From Taudactylus pleione (lineage: Eukaryota > Chordata > Amphibia > Anura > Myobatrachidae): a DNA stretch of 64,000 nt. Both the position numbers and the translations under genes were made by a program. Numbering within the stretch: the stretch's first letter is position 1; each line of letters opens with the position of its first letter. The stretch spans positions 3,775,001 through 3,839,000 of the forward strand of contig JAUIMM010000213.1 of the NCBI GenBank assembly GCA_031769625.1. Direction: 5' to 3'. Shown here one piece after another: positions 56,586 to 64,000 of this stretch. The notes under the pieces were generated by a model that was not told the DNA's origin, did not search any database, and worked only from the letters and a program-made list of their open reading frames with translations.

Positions 56586-57117
56586 GGAGGAAGTTGGCGA
56601 GGAGGATTCTGATGGTGATGTGGTTTGTTTAAATCAGGCTCCGGGGGAGACAGTTGTTGTCCGTGAGATGAAAAAGCCCATCACAGTCATGCCTGGGCAG
56701 AAGACCAAACATTCCACCTCTTTGGTCTGGCAATATTTCTATCCAAATCCGGACAACAACTGTCTTGCCATATGTACCATATGTAAAGGTGGAATAAGTA
56801 GGGGCAGGGACGTTAACCACCTAGGAACATCCTCCCTTATACGGCACCTGCAGCGCGTTCATAAAACGTTACTGTCAAGTTCAGAAACTTTGGCTAAGAC
56901 CGTAAGCAGTCCAGGGACACCTAAATCTCGTTGTCCTGTTGTATCCAAGCGCCTGCAAACCACACCGTCAACTCCCTCCTCGTCAATTTCCTCCTTAGTC
57001 AGGATCGGAAGTAGTCCTGCAGGCCATGTCACTGGCATGACTGACTCTCCTATCCGGGATTCCTCCAGGAGCTGTTGCTGCTGCTGGGAGTCGTTCATCA
57101 TCCCAGAGAGGAAGTAG
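56560..57117 (+). pseudogene. hAT transposase BED zinc finger region
   Basis: In the second frame: LVWQYFYPNPDNNCLAICTI, then CKGG, and LIRHLQRVH, giving the BED-type CxxC...HxxxxH DNA-binding finger (about 56725-56860). It is preceded by an acidic EEEVGEEDSDGD stretch and followed by a Ser/Thr-rich linker. The reading frame is lost between about 57100 and 57143, where the catalytic part continues in the third frame. In hAT transposases this finger binds the element ends. Confidence 0.85.
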
Positions 57118-57142
57118 GAACACCACTACTTTTACTAAACAA

Positions 57143-59038
57143 TTGACCCTCCAACAGTCCTTAGCGAGGAGGATGAAGTACGACAGCAGTCATCCTGAAG
57201 CAAAACGTATAACTGAGGCCTTGACTACTATGTTGGTGTTAGACGTGCGTCCGGTATCCGCCATTAGTGCAGTGGGACTTAGACAATTGATGGAGGTAGT
57301 GTGTCCCCGGTTCCAAATCCCGTCTAGATTCCACTTCACTAGGCAGGCGATACCGAGACTGTACAGAAACGTCAGAAAAAGTGTCCTCAGTGTCCTGAAA
57401 AATTCCATTGTACCCAATGTCCACTTAACCACGGACATGTGTACAAGTGGAACAGGGCAGACTAAGGACTATATGACTGTGACAGCCCACTGGGTAGATG
57501 TATCACCTTACGCAGCAACAACAGCAGCGTCACCAGTAGCAGCATCTCAGAAACGCCAGCTCGTTCCAAGGCAGACTACGCTGTGTATCACCGGTTTCAG
57601 TAAGAGGCACACCGCCGACAACCTCTTAGAGAAACTGAGGGAAATCATCGCCCAGTAGCTTACCCCACTTAGACTCTCCTGGGGATTTGTGATATCTGAC
57701 AATGCCACCAATATTGTGCGGGCATTACATCTGGGCAAATTCCAGCACATCCCATGTTTTGCTCACACAATAAACTTGGTGGTTCAGAATTTTCTTAAAA
57801 GCGACAGGGGCGTGCAGGAGATGCTTTGGGTGGCCCGAAAAATTTCTGGCCACTTTTGCCATTCAGCGACTGCGTGCCGAAGACTGGAGCGCCAGCAAAC
57901 ACTCTTGAACCTGCCCCGCCATCACCTGAAGCAAGAGGTTGTGACGCGGTGGAACTCAACCCTCTATATGCTTCAGAGGATGGAGGAGCAGTAAAAGGCC
58001 ATTCAAACCTATACATCCACCTATGACCTAGGCAAAGGAGGGGGTATGCACCTGACTCAAGCGCAGTGGAGAATGATTTCCATGTTGTGCAAGGTTCTCC
58101 AGCCCTTCGAACTTGCCACACGTGAAGTCAGTTCAGACACTGCCAGCTTGAGTCAGGTCATTCCCCTCATCAGGCTTTTGCAGAAGCAGCTGGAGAAAGT
58201 GAAGGAGGAGCTAAGACGGAGCGATTCCGCTCGGCATGTGGGACTTGTGGATGAAGCCCTTCATTCGCTTTGCCAGGATTCCAGGGTGGTCAATCTGTTG
58301 AAATCAGACCACTACATTTTGGCCACCGTGCTCGATCCTAGGTTTAAAGCCTATGTGGTGTCTCTCTTTCCGGCCGACACAAGCCTGCAGAGGTGCAAAG
58401 ACCTGCTGGTGAACACACTGTCAGCTGAAGCGGAACGTGACATATCAACAGCTTCTTCTTCATTTACTCCCGCAACTGGGGCTGCCAGGAAAAAACTTAG
58501 GTATCCTAAGCAACCCGCTGGCGGTGATGCAGGGCAGGCAGGACCAAGTTTGGACATCTGGTCCGGACTGAAGGACCTGGCAATAATTTCTGACATGTCT
58601 ACTGTCACTACATATGATACTGTCACCATTGACAGAATGGTGGAGGATTACATCGGTGACAGCATCCAAGTAGGCATGTCAGACAGTCCATACCTGTACT
58701 GGCAGGAAAAAGAGGCAATTTGGAGGACCCTGTACAAACTAGCTCTATTTTACCTGAGTTGCCCCCCCTCCAGTGTGTACTCCGAAAGAGTGTTTAGTGC
58801 AGCGGGGAACCTTGTCAGCGAAAGGCGTAGGAGGTTGCTTCCACAAAATGTGGAGAAAATGATGTTCATAAAAATGAATTATCAACTCTTCCAGGGAGAC
58901 CAGCCTCCAGAACGTACAGAGGGACCTGTGGTGGTGGATTCCAGTGGGGACGAGTTAATACTCTGTGAGGATGAGGATGTACACAACACTGAAGAGGGTG
59001 AGGAATCGGTGGATGAGGACGACATCTTGCCTCCGTAG
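57143..59038 (+). pseudogene. hAT transposase catalytic and dimerisation domains
   Basis: One frame with two in-frame stops (TAG at 57656, TAA at 57992). Catalytic RNase H-like motifs: HLTTDMCTS (first Asp, about 57423), VISDNATNIV (second Asp, about 57690), FAHTINLVVQ, VTRWNSTLYM (conserved RW). The last 330-residue segment (58046-59038) holds YWQEKEAIW, LALFYLSCP, SSVYSERVFSAAGNLVS (with the third acidic residue) and RRRRLLPQNVEKMMFIKMN, the C-terminal dimerisation region. It ends in an acidic tail. Without the two stops and two frameshifts it would be a complete hAT enzyme, so the copy died recently. Confidence 0.9.
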
Positions 59039-59660
59039 AGCCAGTTTGTGCAGGGACAGATTAATTGCCAGCTTGTTTTGTGGTGGCCCAAACGAACCAA
59101 TCATTTCAGCCACAGTTGTGTGGCAGACCCTGGCGCTGAAATGATTGCTTTGTTAAAGTGTGCATGTCCTGTTTATACAACATAAGGGTGGGTTGGAGGG
59201 CCCAAAGACAATTCCATCTTGCACCTTTTTTTTTTCTTTGCATTATGTACAGTTTGGGGCCTAGTTTTTCAAACTGCCAGCCTGTCTGCCACTGCAGTAT
59301 CACTCCTAGATGGGTCACGTGTTTGTGCCGCCCACTCGTGTCGCTTAGCATAGTCATCCAGCTACCTCGGTGCAACCTTTTGGACATAAAAACACTATTG
59401 TGAGGTGTGAGGTGTTCAGAATAGACTGGAAATGAGTGGAAATTAAGGTTATTGAGGTTAATAATAGCATAGGAGCAGACAAACCAACACATTCTGTGAT
59501 TTTAGCTGTTTTTATGCTTTTTTAAAAAAAAATACAGATCCAAAACACAAAACCCAGAACCCAAAACACGGAAGGGTGGTTTTGGCAAAACCAATCCAGA
59601 TCCAAAACACGAAGAAAGATCCAGATCCAAAACACGAAAAGTGGCCGGTGCACACCCCTA

Positions 59661-60580
59661 ATAAATATATATATATATATATGCAAAATAATAATAAAGA
59701 CGTGCGCCTGAGAGAGTAGTAATTAAAATAAATGAACTTGTGCTCAAAAAGTAAGTATTGTGCGCACAATTGAAAGTTTATCTCATGTCCAGGTACCACT
59801 CCTACGGTCAGTAGCATGTACGGCAACGTATTCAGGACTTTTCCCAGGGATAGAACTGCTGAACAGACCTTAAAACCGGGCTCAAATCAGGCCCATAGAA
59901 AAGTAATATAGTGTAGTATTTTTCATGCAAACAGTATTGACAGTAGACGTACATAAATCTGCATACCAGACAATGCATAAAATAATGCACATAAAGGTAT
60001 CACTCCTCCGTATTCCTGGTGATAAACAACAAGCGTCCGGCTTCATACAGCATAAATGGTAGGCCTCAGATCAGAAATTGCGTAAATCTCCGTAAATAGT
60101 TGTTTTTTAATAAACCATACAGGAAACACAACAAACAGAAAGTAAACCCCAAACAAATAAAATAAAATGCTTATCTTATGAATGGTTTAGTAGATATTGG
60201 TCCACTTTTAAAGGTGTAGGAGAACCAAATATACTGTATCCAATGACTGCTGGCGTGGGAGTGGCTTTGCAGCCATTCTCTCACCTGCTACTTCTCCTCC
60301 ACGGTGCTGGAGCCCCCTGCTGATGCCACTGGACCCTCCCGCACCCCTGCCAGACCCTCCTGCACCCCGTCGCTGGACCCCCTCACACCTTGCCATAGAC
60401 GCTGCTAGACCCCTGAATTACAAGCCGGATTCCCTGCTGACAAAGCCGGTCCCCCACGCACTCACTCCAGACTCCCGCCTACACCGCCGGACCCCCAGAT
60501 ATTCTAAATATTGAAAAAAATCCCATATCCGAAATGATGCTGGTCCCGAGCATTTTGGATATCGGAAACTCTCTACCTGT

Positions 60581-60590
<10 letters not shown>
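59661..60590. other. Unassigned DNA
   Basis: Opens with (TA)n (59665-59682). AT-rich until about 60240, then a GC-rich, proline-coding-looking stretch 60280-60480 with CCGGACCCCC-type repeats that lacks any domain. A TTGGATATCGGAAACTC block near 60550 resembles dispersed frog repeats, but this is not proven. Confidence 0.4.

Positions 60591-60591
<1 letters not shown>

Positions 60592-60613
<22 letters not shown>
60592..60613. repeat. (TA)n microsatellite
   Basis: Alternating TA run. Confidence 0.9.
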
Positions 60614-60952
60614 TTGAGGAGAATGTAGTATACGGTGTTAGGTCCTTCAATCAAGTCAATATGTTAGTGTTCATCAACTAACGCACTCCCCAGATATTAA
60701 GGGTGGCAGCTCCTTCTCCCATATACTGTTGTTCAGACAGTGTAGAATTCCTATAAAACAAAAAGGTGAAGAGAGAGCGCCTCCTAGTGCAATATTATTA
60801 GGTATATGTAACCTTCACCAGATATGGCCACCCTCTGTGTGAGTGGGGGTGTACCTTATAAAGTGGAATACACCACTTTTAAATCTGCATGAACAACCAA
60901 GAGAGACCTCAGGTTCTAATTCGCCTGAATTGCATCTATATTATATATATAT
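60614..60952. other. Unassigned repeat-like DNA
   Basis: Contains GAGAGAGCGCCTCCTAGTGC, a phrase reminiscent of Penelope-related noncoding repeats in frogs; no borders or frames found. Confidence 0.3.
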
Positions 60953-61557
60953 TGTGACACAGTTAGGTTAGGGGGTCCCTCTCCTGGGTAGAGGACTCCT
61001 TCCTTTCACACACAGCAGCTGGGAAACAGTACGCCAGACTGGATGCAAGTACAAGCTGGTCGGCGCCAGTGTTTATTGTACAATATCAGAAACAACATAA
61101 AGAAAACATAAACATAAATCCTAGCCCTGTCGGGGCACTAACTTCACAGGTAGTTCCCTCACTACCAGAACCTGGCAGGGCCTAATGCCCTCACCAGCAA
61201 CAAAAGCACAGCACAACACTCACTGATAGGTTTTCAAGTGTCTCTGAGCAAACTCCCTGTCTGCTCTCCCAGGTGAGACAATCAGCCCTAAACACACTAG
61301 GCTTATATTGGCCACTCTCAGGTGGAAACCCTAACAAGCCTGTTACCAGGCTGTGAGAACCAAAACCTGGAGTGGCCGTGGGTGGAGCCCTCCCTCTCCT
61401 CTCACCCACAACCCCCAGGTCCCAAACCGGCTTTTCAAATAACCAAAACTCAAGCCTGCTACACTGCAGACTTTCTCCTGGGGGTTTAAAACACATAAGA
61501 CAGGAATCTGGGACAAATGTACCTGCCACAGACCACTTTACCAATGATCCTATCACA
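60953..61557 (-). repeat. Solo LTR
   Basis: On the minus strand it starts TGTGATAGG and ends TGTGTCACA, a 7-bp near-perfect inverted pair with TG...CA ends. It is flanked by ATAT on both sides (60949-60952, 61558-61561), though these lie in TA-rich DNA. Promoter-like GGCCAATATAAGCC and polyadenylation signal CAATAAACACTGG appear in the right order. 605 bp. No internal region or partner LTR nearby, so it is probably a recombination product of a Gypsy or endogenous-retrovirus-type element; which one I cannot say. Confidence 0.7.
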
Positions 61558-61640
61558 ATATATATATATATAAAATCCAGTGCTCCAGCATATAGCCATA
61601 TAGCTTGCTCCAGTGCCTTCCCCGCTTCCTGGCTCCAGTG
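61558..61640. other. Short junction with (TA)n
   Basis: TA repeat (61558-61572) and about 70 bp of unassigned sequence. Confidence 0.5.
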
Positions 61641-62100
61641 CGTCCTGGCCGCTCGCATTGCTGTGGGTTGCCACCCACAGCTAATGCAAGCGGCCAGGAT
61701 GATGGTCGCGATGGTCAAGACCATCGCGACCATCGGGCTTGCGACGAGACCCTTGTGGTAGGCCCAGAGAGCTTTCGGCTCAAACAGCAGAGCCGAAAGC
61801 TCTCCCACTGACATCACTTGTGATGTCAGTGGGGCCGCCCCCAAACGGTAGGCGTTCCCATGGGAACGCCTCTGTCTGGGCAGCCACCCTCCCGACCCGC
61901 CCACCAAAGGGGGCGTGCTGTCACTCAACATCGACAGCATGCCCCCTTTGGTGCCAGACCCGGAGCGACGGATTGCCCGTCGCTATCCGGGTCTCGCGCA
62001 TGCGCACGATGGAGCCGGCTCTGCCGCGCGCATGCGCTCTGGGCCACCATCAACACGGTTGCGAGCGCTCAGCGCTTGCGACCGAGTCCGAATCAGGCCC
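61641..62100. mobile_element. Palindromic MITE, GGGCC family copy A4 (left end lost)
   Basis: Right end CGAGTCCGAATCAGGCCC. Interior palindromes GGTCGCGATGGTCAAGACCA, AGAGCTTTCGGCTC and GTCAGTGGGGCCGCCC are shared with copies at 20883 and 48894. The left terminus is missing, with similarity starting near CTGGCCGCTCGCATTGC. The long frames on both strands are artefacts. Confidence 0.75.
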
Positions 62101-62164
62101 TTTACTCACACCCTTATTAGGGTACATAATGTTTGAAGTCTCTGAGTGCCGCCTCATTTCACTG

Positions 62165-62201
<37 letters not shown>

Positions 62202-62654
62202 CACACATATTCTGTGGTATATATATGACCGAGGGGATGGATTCATTCTGGTACTGGGTTTAGTGTGGTGTGGGCCAAAAACGTTTGGCAAAAACCTGTG
62301 ATCTTGGATGCTGTATATGCTGGAAGCAATAAACAACACCATCTTGTCGTTCTGCGCTTTAAATATGGTGTGTGCCTCCTTTATTCATTCTCTTGTATTA
62401 CTACCCCTAGTGGGTTGTGGGAGACACCCCAGTGGTTAAAATGCTTCTATAAATGTGAGTGCAGCATAACTATGGATATTGCTGAGAATGGATCCAAACT
62501 GATTAATCTATTTTGGGACTGCTCTCTGGCCTGACACCCATCAAAATCTTTTTGGAATAGTTCTGAACCCTATGGAAGTTTTTTTTTGTGGTCTTACATA
62601 TGGCTGACTATTTAAAAACATATTTTTTCCATATATATATAGATATATATATAT
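62101..62654. other. Unassigned DNA with (TA)n
   Basis: (TA)n at about 62166-62197 and again at 62633-62654, next to hAT copy 3. No gene recognised; the text around GGAAGCAATAAACAACACC (62323) may be a polyadenylation-like retroelement end. Confidence 0.4.
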
Positions 62655-64000
62655 TAGGGGTGTGCGTGTTTTGTGTTTTGGTTTTGGATCTGGATCTTTC
62701 TTCGTGTTTTGGATCTGGATTGGTTTTGCCAAAACCACCCTTCAGTGTTTTGGGTTCTGGGTTTTGTGTTTTGGATCTGTATTTTTTTTTAAAAAAGCAT
62801 AAAAACAGCTAAAATCACAGAATGTGTTGGTTTTTCTGCTCCTATGCTATTATTAACCTCAATAACCTTCATTTCCACTAATTTCCAGTCTATTCTGAAC
62901 ACACACCTCACAATAGTGTTTTTATGTCCAAAAGGTTGCACCGAGGTAGCTGGATGACTATGCTAAGCGACACAAGTGGGCGGCACAAACACGTGACCCA
63001 TCTAGGAGTGATACTGCAGTGGCAGACAGGATGGCAGTTTGAAAAACTAGGCCCCAAACTGTACATAATGCAAAGAAAAAAAAGAGGTGCAAGATGGAAT
63101 TGTCCTTGGGCCCTCCAACCCACCCTTATGTTGTATAAACAGGACATGCACACTTTAACAAAGCAATCATTTCAGCGCCAGGGTCTGCCACACAACTGTG
63201 GCTGGAATGATTGGTTCGTTTGGGCCACCACAAAACAAGCTGGCAATTAATCTGTCCCTGCACAAACTGGCTCTACGGAGGCAAGATGTCGTCCTCATCC
63301 ACCGATTCCTCACCCTCTTCAGTGTTGTGTACATCCTCATCCTCACAGAGTATTAACTCGTCCCCACTGGAATCCACCACCACAGGTCCCTCTGTATGTT
63401 CTGGAGGCTGGTCTCCCTGGAAGAGTTGATAATTCATTTTTATGAACATCATCTTCTCCACATTTTGTGGAAGCAACCTCCTACGCCTTTCGCTGACAAG
63501 GTTCCCGGCTGCACTAAACACTCTTTCAGAGTACACACTGGAGGAGGGGCAACTCAGGTAAAATAGAGCCAGTTTGTACAGGGGCCTCCAAATTGCCTCT
63601 TTTTCCTGCCAGTACAGGTATGGACTGTCTGACATGCCTACTTGGATGCTGTCACCGATGTAATCCTCCACCATTCTGTCAATGGTGACAGTATCATATG
63701 TAGTGACAGTAGACATGTCAGAAATTGTTGCCAGGTCCTTCAGTCCGGACCAGATGTCCAAACTTGGTCCTGCCTGCCCTGCATCACCGCCAGCGGGTTG
63801 CTTAGGATACCTAAGTTTTTTCCTGGCAGCCCCAGTTGCGGGAGAAAATGAAGAAGGAGCTGTTGACGTGTCACGTTCCGCTTCAGCTGACAGTGTGTTC
63901 ACCAGCAGGTCTTTGCACCTCTGCAGGCTTGTGTCGGCCGGAAAGAGAGACACCACATAGGCTTTAAACCTAGGATCGAGCACGGTGGCCAAAATGTAGT
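62655..64000 (-). mobile_element. hAT transposon copy 3, truncated by the window edge
   Basis: Left border TAGGGGTGTGCGTG after a (TA)n run. The order on the minus strand is the same as the right part of copy 2: acidic tail, dimerisation domain, catalytic region. It runs off the window, so the rest cannot be judged. Confidence 0.9.
63273..64000 (-). CDS. hAT transposase C-terminal part (partial, open)
   Basis: The minus-strand frame is open from the right edge of the window to its stop at 63273, at least 240 residues, with no frameshift. It carries the SERVFSAAGNLVSERRRRLL and QNVEKMMFIKMNYQLFQ hAT dimerisation motifs, YWQEKEAIWRPLYK before them, and the acidic tail ending EESVDEDDILPP. By eye it differs from copy 2 at seven residues over about 238. 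The rest of the protein lies beyond the window, so whether this copy is intact is unknown. Confidence 0.9.
   Translation of the reverse strand, partial: YILATVLDPRFKAYVVSLFPADTSLQRCKDLLVNTLSAEAERDTSTAPSSFSPATGAARKKLRYPKQPAGGDAGQAGPSLDIWSGLKDLATISDMSTVTTYDTVTIDRMVEDYIGDSIQVGMSDSPYLYWQEKEAIWRPLYKLALFYLSCPSSSVYSERVFSAAGNLVSERRRRLLPQNVEKMMFIKMNYQLFQGDQPPEHTEGPVVVDSSGDELILCEDEDVHNTEEGEESVDEDDILPP

Larger units (their letters stand above)
54849..59660 (+). mobile_element. hAT transposon copy 2, near full length
   Basis: 4.8 kb, bounded by TAGGGGTGCGCGGG on the left and CCGGTGCACACCCCTA on the right. The left end is followed by a short hairpin (GGTTCGGATTTCTGAAATCC / GAACC). Order: left end, GTAGTGTAGTG-rich DNA, tandem repeats (55370-55985), transposase (56052-59038), 3' noncoding with CCAAAACACGAAGAAAGATC repeats. 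No 8-bp duplication is seen; both ends border (TA)n or (CA)n DNA, so the flanks may have changed. Confidence 0.9.

Noticed and set aside
61191..61940. 249-residue minus-strand frame
   Set aside because: Spans a solo LTR, a TA repeat and part of a MITE, so it is a chance frame.

Overview
The window looks like vertebrate nuclear DNA, most likely from a large, repeat-rich amphibian (anuran) genome. Evidence: tRNA-derived SINEs, a chromodomain Ty3/Gypsy element, L1/Tx1-, L2- and CR1-like LINEs, a Penelope-like element with a GIY-YIG remnant, a Copia remnant, Tc1 and hAT DNA transposons, and many palindromic MITEs, in an AT-rich background with no operons or bacterial signals. The organism call is inference. 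I recognise no host gene or exon; every protein I can name belongs to a mobile element, and nearly all are broken.

Layout. 1-12 kb: a tRNA-type SINE split by a MITE, an RTE-like fragment, a telomere-like minisatellite element, a 5'-truncated L2-like LINE, a second MITE, a decayed Penelope-like element, a shrunken Tc1 element and a second SINE. 12.7-17.5 kb: a 5'-truncated chromovirus (zinc knuckle, protease, RT, RNase H, integrase, chromodomain) with its 3' LTR, which contains a 51-bp minisatellite. 18-21 kb: an L1-like remnant, a decayed Copia gag-pro-integrase and a partial MITE. 23.6-27 kb: MITEs and two telomere-like minisatellite elements. 27.3-33.2 kb: a TIR element (TAA duplication) hit by an L1-like LINE (15-bp duplication), itself hit by a palindromic MITE and a hAT-type MITE. 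33.7-36.5 kb: quiet AT-rich DNA.

38.3-64 kb is dominated by one BED-finger hAT family: a rearranged minus copy (38340-42258, perfect 8-bp duplication), a near full-length plus copy with a broken transposase (54849-59660) and a minus copy running off the right edge (from 62655). A sister hAT family lies at 42601-44825. Between them are a CR1-like LINE, a 1-kb foldback inserted in a MITE, further palindromes, a fourth telomere-like element and a solo LTR.

These elements do not form a pathway; they share the genome as hosts, targets and parasites of each other. The most unusual signals are (1) palindromic units centred on a degenerate hammerhead-ribozyme-like core, probably Penelope-related; (2) a hAT copy whose transposase deletions are filled by its own 5' tandem repeats; (3) a MITE group with GGGCC ends and 3-bp duplications preceded by C; and (4) a transposon-like unit carrying a TTAGGG-like minisatellite. 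Percentages and boundaries come from reading by eye.
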